Source of the DNA: G963668345 sp965206025
Lineage (GTDB): Bacteria; Acidobacteriota; Terriglobia; Bryobacterales; UBA6623
Length of the DNA stretch: 64,000 nucleotides
Direction: 5' to 3'
Assembly (NCBI GenBank): GCA_965206025.1
Contig: CBDBIU010000005.1
Location: 2,324,208-2,388,207, forward strand
A program made the translations under genes and the position numbers. The notes beneath the pieces were generated by a model, which searched no databases, had not been told where the DNA came from, and saw only the letters and a list, made by a program, of their open reading frames with translations. Positions 46,754 to 55,964 of the stretch are shown here, piece by piece. Positions within the stretch are counted from its first letter, which is position 1, and the number at the start of each line of letters is the position of its first letter.

Positions 46754-48085
46754 ATGGGTGAAAAAGAAACAAAGCCGTTCCAGCTAACTTTCAATGGACT
46801 TCTCAAAGTCGATTTCCAAGGATCGCACGTCACTTCCGACGGTGGCTTGATTTTGGTTCGCGAACTGGACGAACGGCTCGGGTTCGGAGAACTGATTGAC
46901 GAGCATGTCAGCGACTCCCGGCAAGGCACAAACAAGCAGTTCACGCTCGCTGATCTGTTGCGGCAGTCGGTCTACAGCCGCTTGGCGGGCTACGAGGACC
47001 TCAACGACGCCGCGCGGGTTTCGATCGATCCGACGTTTCGGCTGATCGGTTCGCAGAAAATCTGGGATCGCGGTGCGGCCTTGACCTCGACGCTCCACAG
47101 CTTCGAGACGGAGATGCTGGCGAGCGAAGAGAACCTGCTGGGGTTGATGGCGTTGAACCGGGAGCTGCTCGCCCAAGCCGAGACCCAAGACAACTCCGAG
47201 CGGGTTGTTCTGGACATGGACTCGACGGAAAGCCCCGTCCACGGCCAACAGGAAGGCAGCGCCTACAACGGCCATTTCGAGTCCGTCTGCTACCACCCGC
47301 TGTTGCTGTTCAACAGTCACGGCGACTGTCTGGCGGCCAAGCTCCGTCCGGGCAATGTGCACAGCGCTGAGGACTGGGATGAACTGCTCCTGCCCGAGAT
47401 CGAACGTCAGCAGAACCATGGCAAAGAGGTTGCCTTCCGGGGGGATGCAGCCTTTGCCAAGCCAGAGATTTACGAGGCTTCGGAGGAGCGTGGCGTGAAG
47501 TATGCCATCCGCCTTCCGGCGAACGAGAACCTGCGGCGTGAAGTTGCCGAGCTGTTGGTGCGGCCGGTGGGAAGACCCACTCGGAAGCCTTTGGTGCGCT
47601 ACAGGAGCTTTCTCTACCGGGCAGCGAGCTGGAGCAAGGCCCGAAGGGTCGTGGCCAAGGTGGAGCATCACGCTGGGGAGCTGTTTCCACGGGACAACTT
47701 CATCGTCACCAACCTGACTCTGCCGAGCCGCTCCGTGGTGCGCTTCTACAACAAGCGCGGGACGGCCGAGCAGTGGATTAAAGAAGGCAAGCAGGCGACG
47801 CATTGGACCAGGCTGTCGTGCCATCGCTTCCGGGCGAACGAAGTGCGCTTGCAGTTGAGTGTGCTGGCCTACAACCTGGGCAACCTGTGGCGGCGGCTGG
47901 GACTGCCACCAAGGATCAAGAGCTGGTCGCTGACGAGCTTGCAACACAGGTTGATGAAGACCGGCGGTCGGCTGGTCAAGCACGCGCGGTATTACTGGCT
48001 GCTGCTGGCCGAAGGACATTTGAACCGCAGGCTGTTCGGCGACATGCTGCACAGGATCTGGGCGCTGCCGCTGCCAAGCGGGTAG
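46754..48085 (+). CDS. IS1380-family transposase
   Basis: The 443-aa protein appears full length. The N-terminus FNGLLKVDFQGSHVTSDGGLILVRELDERLG is typical of IS1380 (DDE_Tnp_1-like). Acidic triad candidates are D in VLDMDSTESP, D in FRGDAAFAKP and E in YNKRGTAEQWIKEGK. The long open frame on the opposite strand is a codon-composition artefact. I could not resolve the inverted repeats; CATTCCGACTT occurs left at about 46671 and inverted at about 48347. The insertion lies beside the remains of a Tad-like gene. Confidence 0.9.
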   Translation: MGEKETKPFQLTFNGLLKVDFQGSHVTSDGGLILVRELDERLGFGELIDEHVSDSRQGTNKQFTLADLLRQSVYSRLAGYEDLNDAARVSIDPTFRLIGSQKIWDRGAALTSTLHSFETEMLASEENLLGLMALNRELLAQAETQDNSERVVLDMDSTESPVHGQQEGSAYNGHFESVCYHPLLLFNSHGDCLAAKLRPGNVHSAEDWDELLLPEIERQQNHGKEVAFRGDAAFAKPEIYEASEERGVKYAIRLPANENLRREVAELLVRPVGRPTRKPLVRYRSFLYRAASWSKARRVVAKVEHHAGELFPRDNFIVTNLTLPSRSVVRFYNKRGTAEQWIKEGKQATHWTRLSCHRFRANEVRLQLSVLAYNLGNLWRRLGLPPRIKSWSLTSLQHRLMKTGGRLVKHARYYWLLLAEGHLNRRLFGDMLHRIWALPLPSG

Positions 48086-48220
48086 CGTTGACCGGGCGAG
48101 GATCAACAGTTTTCGGCTCCAAAAGGTTTCGCAAGGAGCAGTGTCGGCCGGAGCGCCGTTCAGTCCGCTCAATCAACGTCTGTGAGCGGATGGACGAGCC
48201 CTGGCGCCTACCGGTGGAGG

Positions 48221-48582
48221 TCATGTGCAGGGTTCAGCGCGAAAAGACGTGGTATGCGGGGCAGCGCGGGTGTATACTTTCACCGTGCCAGGGCCAAAAT
48301 GGAAATCCTGGTTAAGGGCTGTGTCGTTCTTCGCGGCGGAGGTGACCAAGTCGGAATGCCGCCGATAGAGTTCCTGCGCTCCGCCCATCGCGCCGGCGTC
48401 GGCGGCCGCTTGCATGCGACGTTTGTACTGGTATACGTTGCCAATATCGAGTGCCAACCCCAGAAAAGCCACCAGAAACGGGAATGTCAACGCGCCACGA
48501 TGACGGCGATCACTCCAGAGCGGTTGCTGCCGGGCTGCCTGATCCCGTCCCAACGTCGCGATTTATCTCTCGAGATGTCCAT
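48221..48582 (-). pseudogene. Tad/TadE-G-like pilus protein gene, frameshifted and truncated
   Basis: From ATG 48582 the frame reads MDISRDKSRRWDGI...SGVIAVIVA, then stops. In the next frame it continues LTFPFLVAFLGLALDIGNVYQ...QAAADAGAMGGAQELYRR. This is the N-terminal membrane anchor and first helix of Flp-pilus Tad-like proteins (PF13400 type). An extra GC within GTGGCGCGTTGA explains the shift; without it VIVALTFPF reads through. The 3' part is missing, with IS1380 lying directly beyond. Confidence 0.75.
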
Positions 48583-49104
48583 AGCGAACCTCGATTTCCT
48601 ATCGTATGTACCGGTGTGATGGTCCTATAGTACCGGTACTAACGATTTCTTTTAATACCACGCTAGCCATAGATTTGGTATTACCTTAGGCATATGTTCT
48701 TCGAGACCAACAGCGCCGCTGCCCAACAGTCCATGCCCTCCCAAAGACGACCAATCCCTATTGCGGTCGCGACGTGTCTTAAACTGTGAGTGGCGGCAGC
48801 CGGCGAGAAAGCGGGCTGGCCCGTTTTCCTCGCCAACGGTCGCCGGGAGTCGAAGAAAACGCCCGCCGTCAGGGATGTAGGCGCACGGCATGCCGTGCCC
48901 GGGCACGATTGATCGCGCCCGCTTACCTTGCCAACCGTAAGCTGGGCGATGTACGCAAGCTGTCGCCGCGAGCCACGGTCCCCGGGCCTTTCGTCCCCCT
49001 CCAAAGCAGTGATAATGGCGAGAAAAGCGGGCTAGCTGATCCGGCGCGGCCCATCGCCGAGTGGGCCGCCGGGCAACCGACGAAGCCTCACGGGAGTAGA
49101 TTCG
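48583..49104. other. Intergenic region with palindromes
   Basis: No gene. GTACCGG-type palindromic sequence lies at about 48607-48636, near the start of the Tad-like remnant. Degenerate MITE ends (GCGAGAAAGCGGGCTGG and GCGAGAAAAGCGGGCTAG) lie at about 48807 and 49018. GCACGGCATGCCGTGCC is a perfect inverted repeat at about 48884. Confidence 0.5.
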
Positions 49105-50019
49105 ATGAAGAAAGTCTCACTGGGCAGTTGGGCCTTCGCTTTCGGCCCCTATTCTTCCGACCCGGTCCCGTTTGACAGGACCGCGAGGCGGCTCGCCGAA
49201 GCCGGCTATGACGCCATCGAGGTCTGCGGCATCCAGGAACATATCACTTTGGACGCCTACCCGACAAAACAGTCGCGGGCCGAGGTCAAGAAGCTGCTGG
49301 ACGATTTAGGCTTGGAACGCTCGGGCTATTCCTGTGATCAGTACTCGGCGGACCCGACCGAACCCGCCAACAAAGACAAGTATCTCGACCGGTTCGCGCG
49401 CAACCTGGAGATGTGCCATGACCTCGGCATCGGCGACATCCGCGTCGATACGGTCGCGCCGCCGAACAAATACTCGGATGAGAGTGAGTACGACTCGGCC
49501 AAGGGACCGCTCGCCGACGTCTTCCATGCCGCCGCGCAAAAGGCCCAGGACGCGAACATCAAGCTGCACTGGGAGTTCGAGCCCGGATTCATCTTCAACA
49601 AGCCGTCAGAAATCATCGAACTGCACGACAAAGTGGCGCATCCTAATTTCACCATCATGTACGACACCAGCCACGCTTACATGTGCGCGGTGGTCGGCGC
49701 GCGCCAACATGGGGAGAAGGAAACGCTCGACGGCGGAATTGAGGAACTGCTCGCGCGGCTCGACGGGAAAGTCGGCGCGATCCACCTGATCGACTCCGAC
49801 GGCGGCCTGCACGATGACGAGACCAGCACGCACAACCCGTTCGGGACCGGCCACGTTGATTTCGAATCGCTCGCGCCGAAGCTCCTCGCCGTGCCCGATG
49901 TCGACTACTGGACGGTCGATATGTGTTTTTGGGCCGGGGCGTGGGAGTTGGTCGCGCCGTCCCTCGAGTTTATAAAGAATCTTCTGAAAGAAACGGAAAC
50001 GGCGGTTGCCGCGAATTAA
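49105..50019 (+). CDS. Sugar phosphate isomerase/epimerase-like TIM-barrel protein
   Basis: The 304-aa protein starts at an ATG with GGGAG upstream. It has the AP-endonuclease-2/xylose-isomerase-like barrel: AEAGYDAIEVCGI, then LHWEFEPGF, then IMYDTSHAYM, then AIHLIDSDGGLHDDETSTHNPFGTGHVDF. The Glu, Asp/His and final His positions fit divalent-metal ligands of this superfamily. It probably isomerises or epimerises a small sugar or inositol derivative in the cytoplasm. The gene is alone between repeats, so no pathway can be named. Confidence 0.85.
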   Translation: MKKVSLGSWAFAFGPYSSDPVPFDRTARRLAEAGYDAIEVCGIQEHITLDAYPTKQSRAEVKKLLDDLGLERSGYSCDQYSADPTEPANKDKYLDRFARNLEMCHDLGIGDIRVDTVAPPNKYSDESEYDSAKGPLADVFHAAAQKAQDANIKLHWEFEPGFIFNKPSEIIELHDKVAHPNFTIMYDTSHAYMCAVVGARQHGEKETLDGGIEELLARLDGKVGAIHLIDSDGGLHDDETSTHNPFGTGHVDFESLAPKLLAVPDVDYWTVDMCFWAGAWELVAPSLEFIKNLLKETETAVAAN

Positions 50020-50537
50020 CCCGCTTTTCTCACCACGTGGCGAGGCGAAGTACCGGAGAGGGGCGAGCGGGTGGACTGTCGTGGAGACGAGTTCATTATC
50101 GATTCGGAAACGTCGGGATCGACAGCGACGTGGCGCACGCTTTCAGCGTGCTGTGCCGGCATTCTTGCCGGCATTAGGGCGCGGCATGCCGTGCCCCTAC
50201 GGATCGAAAGCGCGGGGTTCGTCGTCGGATTCGCTGCTAAGCGCATCTCCGTTTCTCATGGAGTACTGACCGCTCACTCGCGTTCGCGGCTCTGATTCGC
50301 TTGTCCGGACGGCGTGCGAGAGCGAGAAACTTTGCTCGTCGCGATGCCGGGCCCAGCTTGCTGAACATAACCGCACAGAGCCGCAGGCGTTAGCCTGCGG
50401 GCCCGCGCCCTGGCCGCTCCGTCGAAAACCCACCGGTTTCATCCATCTGGGTGGGCCGCAGGCCCATGGGCACTCACTTATGTTCGCGGCTCCGATTCGC
50501 CTACCGCTGGACCGTGCCATGCCGGCGCGAGGCCGCG
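50020..50537. repeat. Intergenic repeat mosaic
   Basis: A MITE A end (ACCCGCTTTTCTCACCACG) lies at the start. CTGAACATAACCGC (50359-50372) and its surroundings recur at about 13450-13510. CTCGCGTTCGCGGCTC (about 50277) recurs near 14584. No gene seen. Confidence 0.6.
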
Positions 50538-50741
50538 CTACTTCATCGCTTTCTTGATGGCCTCCAGGTTGCCGGCGACTGTGCGAGTGCTCGGATTGTC
50601 CTTCCCGTAGACCTTCTCGAATATCGCCAGCGCCCGCTTGGTCCACTCCAGCGCCGCCGCTAGGTCCCCCTGGGCTAGCAGAATTGTACCGATGTTGTTA
50701 GCGTAGATCGCCACGGTGGGATGCTTCCATCCAAACCCCAC
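50538..50741 (-). pseudogene. 3' fragment of a TPR (kinesin-light-chain-like) gene
   Basis: About 67 codons read HPTVAIYANNIGTILLAQGD, then AALEWTKRALAIFEKVYGKDNPS, then a terminal helix ending AIKKAMK. This is one and a half TPR_12-type repeats with a natural stop. There is no start, signal or further repeats upstream, so only the tail of a larger TPR protein remains. Confidence 0.7.
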
Positions 50742-50908
50742 TCCCCTACCGGTCGGGCAAGGAGAGCAAAGGCCGCGGATCGCAACGGCGAGATCCGTGC
50801 TACGGGGTTCGTCTGGGCAGCAGAGTGCCCGGCGCTACAGCGTTAAGAGGTTGTTGAAAACAGGCTGGGTGGCTTGTTGTGACTGGACGGCCAACGACCA
50901 GTCCAATT

Positions 50909-51409
50909 TCAAGTCGGCACGATCTGGTGAGCGAGGAACTGGATCTTGTCCAAGTAGAACTCAAGAAATGAGACAGGCGGAGAAGATTCCGGCACAATTC
51001 TGCCAAGAAAACCTCCAACCGTGGAGCCGGGGGGCAAAGTGCCCAACTTCGTGCGAACCACATTGTCGAACTTCTTTCGAGCACTTTCGGATTCATGTGT
51101 GATTGCATTTCTGATGACTCGAGCCTCATCGAGAAGATGCTGACTGCGTCTGAGCAACGGAGCGAACGGGCGCCCATCGCGGAAATAACGTTCTGCTCGC
51201 GCACTAACCTTAGTTGCCACAGTCCATTCCGCGTAATCACGACCCTCAGGGAGCACCCACTCCCTTGCAGTAGCTTGATTGGGAGGGAATGCGTAGCGAT
51301 GAGGTGCACGACCACGGGGTGGCGTCTGCCCTGAAAGATAGAGGACGAATGATCTCTCTAGAAAAGCCTCCCAAGCCAAGAACGCCCGTAAAAACGCGAG
51401 TTCTGTCAT
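50909..51409 (-). CDS. HEPN-like protein (putative RNase) of a defence-type operon
   Basis: The 166-aa all-helical protein starts at ATG 51409, preceded by an in-frame stop. The first helix reads FLRAFLAWEAFLERSFVLYL. The HEPN signature RX4H appears as R100-N-A-I-T-H105 in ARVIRNAITHES, with the polar residue directly after Arg that is usual for HEPN ribonucleases. Such proteins cleave RNA in many toxin-antitoxin and abortive-infection systems. It is 151 bp downstream of the DUF262 gene on the same strand, following a DNA methyltransferase. The RNase role is inferred from motif and context. Confidence 0.65.
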   Translation of the reverse strand: MTELAFLRAFLAWEAFLERSFVLYLSGQTPPRGRAPHRYAFPPNQATAREWVLPEGRDYAEWTVATKVSARAERYFRDGRPFAPLLRRSQHLLDEARVIRNAITHESESARKKFDNVVRTKLGTLPPGSTVGGFLGRIVPESSPPVSFLEFYLDKIQFLAHQIVPT

Positions 51410-51560
51410 GGAGTCGCGTCTTTTTGTGGGTATGGAGGGACCCTACCCGGTCAAAGCTGGAGACGACCACCGATAAGCATCGGTGGCAAGGGTTCTGCAT
51501 TCCCGCATACTCCTGACGTATGAACCCAAGACAGCGTGAAGCTTGCGGTGCGCCATCGGA

Positions 51561-52267
51561 TCACCTCTTCAGCGCTTTGGCGAATTTCCTGCACAAATAC
51601 TCCGTGCGGATCGTTCTCTTGTCGGTATGAACCCAGTGCTCATTGTAGGCGTCGTAGAACTTCCGGTCTTGAGCTGATAGGTTGATAACTTCGTTGTGCT
51701 TCTCCGCATCTTTAATCTTGTCGATCAGGCCGCTAACATGTTCCAAGACCGTCCTGAATTTTGGATAGTCGGCAACCCTGAGACGTACCCTTGGCACTCT
51801 GAGGCGCGAGAGACCAAACTTCAGATGGAAGACTGCACAAAAAAGGGGGTATAGTAGCCTAGTCGCCCGGAACCGAAGCTGCGGCAGATCGCCGCCGACG
51901 ATTGCTCCGATGATGTCCATCGTCTCACGGAATCGCTTCTCGTGAACCTTTCGATGGGGAAACTCGTCGTCGTATTTCTTGTAGGCGTTGTCAATTACAG
52001 CCTTACCGCCTTCGCGAATCCCTTCGTGTATCGCGAGGAGCAGCTCTGAGATGAACTCGGCCTCGGACATGCGCAGGATTTGCTTCGAGGTGAAAACCTT
52101 GTTGTTCTCAAGAAATGTTATGAATTCCTTCGACAACAGGTAAACTGAGGACTTGAATTCACCAAACCATTTGGCATTTCGGAGTTCTTGTGCGTTTAAC
52201 TTCTCTGAGTATGTATTAATACGCGCAAACAGATCGTAGACCTCGTTGTCGGGCATATCCTCAAGAA
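51561..52267 (-). pseudogene. DUF262 protein, C-terminal part (split by IS4)
   Basis: This is the C-terminal two thirds of a DUF262-family protein. It resumes at EDMPDNEVYDLFARINTYSEKLNAQELRNAKWFGEF, the helix normally following the DGQQR core, and ends at 51561. It is separated from the N-terminal part (53597-53984) by IS4 copy 1. Joining 53984-53597 to 52258-51561 with one target-duplication copy gives 1086 nt, a perfect 361-aa frame. The DUF1524 HNH domain of GmrSD-type enzymes is not present. The C-terminal region (about 150-361) has no motif I recognise. Confidence 0.85.
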
Positions 52268-53596
52268 CAGTGCTGTCCGGGGAAAGTCGCGCCATCGGAC
52301 GGTAAGTCTCGACCGCTCAATGTCTTATGGCCTGTTTTGCTCGGGAACGATTTGAAATCCCGAGGCCGCAAATGGTCGCCTGAACGGAGCATCCGGACGC
52401 GGCACAATGAGGGATGAACCTTGGCCGTACGGTTTTCTCCCAACTGATCGAGCACCTACCGAGCAAAGAGTTTCAGAAATGTGTATCGCGCTACCGCGGC
52501 GATTCCTATCTGAAAAGTTTCTCCTGCTGGGATCAGTTTCTTGCGATGGCATTCGCCCAGCTGACCTATCGGGCAAGCCTCCGCGACATCGAGACGTGCC
52601 TGCGTTCGATGCACGGCAAACTCTACCACATGGGATTCCGCGGCAGGGTAGCGCGCTCGACACTGGCCGATGCGAACGAGTCGCGCGACTGGCGGATCTA
52701 CGCGGACTTCGCGCAGGTCTTGATTGGCATGGCACGGCCGTTATATGCCCACGACCCGATCGGTGTGGACTTGGACCAGACTCTGTACGCTCTCGACTCG
52801 ACAACAATCGACCTCTGCCTGTCGCTGTTTCCGTGGGCGAGATTCCGCAAGCAAAAGGCCGCCGTGAAGATGCACACGCTGCTGGATCTGCACGGCAATA
52901 TTCCCACGTTCATCCGCATTACTGGAGGCAAAGTGCACGACATCAACATCCTCGACGAGATCGGCCCGGAGGCCGGCGCGTTCTACGTCATGGATCGGGC
53001 CTACGTCGATTTCGAACGCCTCTTCGTGTTCACTCTCTGCTCGTCGTTCTTCGTCGTGCGAACCAAGAAGAACATCTTGCTCCAACGGCGCTACTCGCAT
53101 CCCGTCGACAAATCCACGGGCTTGCGCTCGGATCAGACCGTCATACTGGCTGCCATCGAATCGGCCCAAGCCTATCCCGACCCGTTGCGGAGGGTCAGTT
53201 ACTTCGACGCCCGGACGAACAAGCGGCTGAAGTTTCTGACCAACAACTTCGCGCTCCCGGCGCTGACCATCGCCCACATCTACAAGTCGCGTTGGCAGAT
53301 TGAGTTGTTCTTCAAGTGGATCAAGCAACATCTGCGAATCAACTCGTTTTACGGCACCAGCGAGAACGCCGTCAAGACGCAGATCTGGATCGCTGTCTCG
53401 ATTTACGTGCTCATCGCCATCGTCCGGAAACGGCTCGGGCTGGAAGCGAGTCTTTACCAGATTCTACAGATTCTCAGCGTTACGCAATTCGAAAAAATGC
53501 CCCTTTTACAGGCACTCCAGCCATCCGACTCCCCAAACGAATCCCCCTATGACCCCAACCAATTGATTCTATTCGACTTTTAACCGGACAGCAGTG
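52268..53596 (+). mobile_element. IS4-family element, copy 1
   Basis: It is 1329 bp with 13-bp terminal inverted repeats CAGTGCTGTCCGG and CCGGACAGCAGTG, one mismatch. A 9-bp target duplication, CCTCAAGAA, lies at 52259-52267 and 53597-53605. It is inserted in the DUF262 gene in opposite orientation. It appears identical to copy 2 at 54636-55964. Confidence 0.92.
52414..53583 (+). CDS. IS4-family transposase, copy 1
   Basis: The 389-aa protein has the DDE fold with an N-terminal domain usual in IS4 transposases (QLIEHLPSKEFQKCVSRYRGDSYLKSF...WDQFLAMAFAQLTYR). The catalytic residues are D in YALDSTTIDL, D in YVMDRAYVDFERL and E in SRWQIELFFKWIKQHLRI (Y-R-E-K-type signature). It is full length, and identical copies in recent target sites suggest the element has been active recently. 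Confidence 0.95.
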   Translation: MNLGRTVFSQLIEHLPSKEFQKCVSRYRGDSYLKSFSCWDQFLAMAFAQLTYRASLRDIETCLRSMHGKLYHMGFRGRVARSTLADANESRDWRIYADFAQVLIGMARPLYAHDPIGVDLDQTLYALDSTTIDLCLSLFPWARFRKQKAAVKMHTLLDLHGNIPTFIRITGGKVHDINILDEIGPEAGAFYVMDRAYVDFERLFVFTLCSSFFVVRTKKNILLQRRYSHPVDKSTGLRSDQTVILAAIESAQAYPDPLRRVSYFDARTNKRLKFLTNNFALPALTIAHIYKSRWQIELFFKWIKQHLRINSFYGTSENAVKTQIWIAVSIYVLIAIVRKRLGLEASLYQILQILSVTQFEKMPLLQALQPSDSPNESPYDPNQLILFDF

Positions 53597-53984
53597 CCTC
53601 AAGAAGATCAACGACAAACTCGTAGTTCAAGACGTCGCGCTGCGTGTCCTCGTCCAAGCCACTGAAGTACTTTCCCCCGAACTCCTCATGGTGGGCTTTA
53701 CTGATCCTGAATCCATCTTTGACAAAGCTTAGTGCGCTTCGGAGTCGTTGCTGGCCATCCACTATCTCTCGCGTCGTGCGGCGGGTCTCCGGGTTGATGT
53801 TCTGACGCATGTAGATCTTTGAGATTGGCTTGCCGCGGACTATTGTGTCGATGAGATATGAGCGTGCTTTGTCATTCCAGACGTCTCGGCGCTGGAATTT
53901 CGGGGCAAGCTCGAGTTCTCCTCTCTCAGACCACGCTTCAAAGTCGCGAATGCTGTAGTTCCTGGTGTTGAAACGCTGCTGCAT
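53597..53984 (-). pseudogene. DUF262 protein, N-terminal part (split by IS4)
   Basis: The start is ATG 53984 with GGGGAAG upstream, 9 bp after the methyltransferase stop. It carries the DUF262/ParB-like core: LAPKFQRRDVWNDKARSYLIDTIVRGKPIS and the signature DGQQR (76-80, in EIVDGQQRLRSAL). DUF262 proteins are linked to nucleotide-dependent DNA cleavage, as in GmrSD, and to other phage-defence loci. It reads NYEFVVDLLE up to the IS, then the C-terminal part continues with DMPDNEVYD. Confidence 0.88.
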
Positions 53985-53993
53985 ATCTTCCCC

Positions 53994-54635
53994 TCAGGCT
54001 TCGTCAAGCCGAAAGACCACGATCGTCTCAGAAGCGCTTCCGACGATGCCACGACGAACCCGCCTCTCGTTCGGAATAGTCTCCGTGTACTCGTAGACGC
54101 GAGAGTATCCACCGACCTCCTCTGTCGCAATACGAACTACCGCTTGCGGCAACTTCTCTGTCTCGACGCGGCTACATGCGTCCCCAATGACCAGCGCGCA
54201 GCACCCAGACGGTTTGAGAACCGTCTTCCATTTCTTGAAACACCGGCGCATCAGTTGGAGGAACAGCTCCTTGCTCGGCGAAACCTTCTTATCCAGAGAC
54301 CCCCAATCTGCAACACCAAGGAACCAAAGCCGGAGGCGATTGTCTCTTCCGTAGTCCAGTTGCCGCATGTAAGGCGGGCTGGTAATGATTGCGTCGACTT
54401 GCTCCTGTGGAACCAGCTTGTCGGCGTGCCTTGAGAAGCAGGTTCGGCTAAGTTTGAAATCCAACTCCGGCACACGTCGAAATGCACGCCTCACCTTCGC
54501 CTCAAGGCGATCGCGCAGCGAACGGTATTCGTACAACTCAGGGAAACGAGAGCGTGGGAACTTCTTTGCGCGCAAATAAGGGACTGTGTGGCTGCTGGGA
54601 AAGGACAGGAACCCGGGGCGCTGATGGTGCAAAAT
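53994..54635 (-). pseudogene. DNA methyltransferase, C-terminal part (split by IS4)
   Basis: It contains the catalytic motif TSPPY (residues 257-261 of the rejoined protein, in DAIITSPPYMRQLDYGRDNRL) and the following strand GCCALVIGDA. This is the half that carries the N4-cytosine or N6-adenine methylation site. Joining 56489-55965 with 54626-53994 gives 1158 nt, a perfect 385-aa frame across ...LLGILHHQRPGFLSF. The stop is 9 bp before the DUF262 start. Confidence 0.88.
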
Positions 54636-55964
54636 CAGTGCTGTCCGGGGAAAGTCGCGCCATCGGACGGTAAGTCTCGACCGCTCAATGTCTTATGGCC
54701 TGTTTTGCTCGGGAACGATTTGAAATCCCGAGGCCGCAAATGGTCGCCTGAACGGAGCATCCGGACGCGGCACAATGAGGGATGAACCTTGGCCGTACGG
54801 TTTTCTCCCAACTGATCGAGCACCTACCGAGCAAAGAGTTTCAGAAATGTGTATCGCGCTACCGCGGCGATTCCTATCTGAAAAGTTTCTCCTGCTGGGA
54901 TCAGTTTCTTGCGATGGCATTCGCCCAGCTGACCTATCGGGCAAGCCTCCGCGACATCGAGACGTGCCTGCGTTCGATGCACGGCAAACTCTACCACATG
55001 GGATTCCGCGGCAGGGTAGCGCGCTCGACACTGGCCGATGCGAACGAGTCGCGCGACTGGCGGATCTACGCGGACTTCGCGCAGGTCTTGATTGGCATGG
55101 CACGGCCGTTATATGCCCACGACCCGATCGGTGTGGACTTGGACCAGACTCTGTACGCTCTCGACTCGACAACAATCGACCTCTGCCTGTCGCTGTTTCC
55201 GTGGGCGAGATTCCGCAAGCAAAAGGCCGCCGTGAAGATGCACACGCTGCTGGATCTGCACGGCAATATTCCCACGTTCATCCGCATTACTGGAGGCAAA
55301 GTGCACGACATCAACATCCTCGACGAGATCGGCCCGGAGGCCGGCGCGTTCTACGTCATGGATCGGGCCTACGTCGATTTCGAACGCCTCTTCGTGTTCA
55401 CTCTCTGCTCGTCGTTCTTCGTCGTGCGAACCAAGAAGAACATCTTGCTCCAACGGCGCTACTCGCATCCCGTCGACAAATCCACGGGCTTGCGCTCGGA
55501 TCAGACCGTCATACTGGCTGCCATCGAATCGGCCCAAGCCTATCCCGACCCGTTGCGGAGGGTCAGTTACTTCGACGCCCGGACGAACAAGCGGCTGAAG
55601 TTTCTGACCAACAACTTCGCGCTCCCGGCGCTGACCATCGCCCACATCTACAAGTCGCGTTGGCAGATTGAGTTGTTCTTCAAGTGGATCAAGCAACATC
55701 TGCGAATCAACTCGTTTTACGGCACCAGCGAGAACGCCGTCAAGACGCAGATCTGGATCGCTGTCTCGATTTACGTGCTCATCGCCATCGTCCGGAAACG
55801 GCTCGGGCTGGAAGCGAGTCTTTACCAGATTCTACAGATTCTCAGCGTTACGCAATTCGAAAAAATGCCCCTTTTACAGGCACTCCAGCCATCCGACTCC
55901 CCAAACGAATCCCCCTATGACCCCAACCAATTGATTCTATTCGACTTTTAACCGGACAGCAGTG
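54636..55964 (+). mobile_element. IS4-family element, copy 2
   Basis: It is 1329 bp with the same TIRs and orientation as copy 1. The 9-bp target duplication GTGCAAAAT lies at 54627-54635 and 55965-55973. It is inserted in the methyltransferase gene. Different target duplications show that the two copies transposed separately. Confidence 0.92.
54782..55951 (+). CDS. IS4-family transposase, copy 2
   Basis: The 389-aa sequence is identical to that encoded at 52414-53583, with the same flanking non-coding ends. It has an intact DDE triad and is presumably functional. Direct-repeat recombination between the two copies would delete 53597-55964. Confidence 0.95.
   Translation: MNLGRTVFSQLIEHLPSKEFQKCVSRYRGDSYLKSFSCWDQFLAMAFAQLTYRASLRDIETCLRSMHGKLYHMGFRGRVARSTLADANESRDWRIYADFAQVLIGMARPLYAHDPIGVDLDQTLYALDSTTIDLCLSLFPWARFRKQKAAVKMHTLLDLHGNIPTFIRITGGKVHDINILDEIGPEAGAFYVMDRAYVDFERLFVFTLCSSFFVVRTKKNILLQRRYSHPVDKSTGLRSDQTVILAAIESAQAYPDPLRRVSYFDARTNKRLKFLTNNFALPALTIAHIYKSRWQIELFFKWIKQHLRINSFYGTSENAVKTQIWIAVSIYVLIAIVRKRLGLEASLYQILQILSVTQFEKMPLLQALQPSDSPNESPYDPNQLILFDF

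Noticed and set aside
46784..48172. 462-codon open frame on the minus strand
   Set aside because: It is antisense to the full IS1380 transposase, has no recognisable domain, and follows from GC-rich codon use on the plus strand.
52268..55964. Composite transposon bounded by two IS4 copies
   Set aside because: Each copy has its own 9-bp target duplication and splits a different gene, so they inserted independently.
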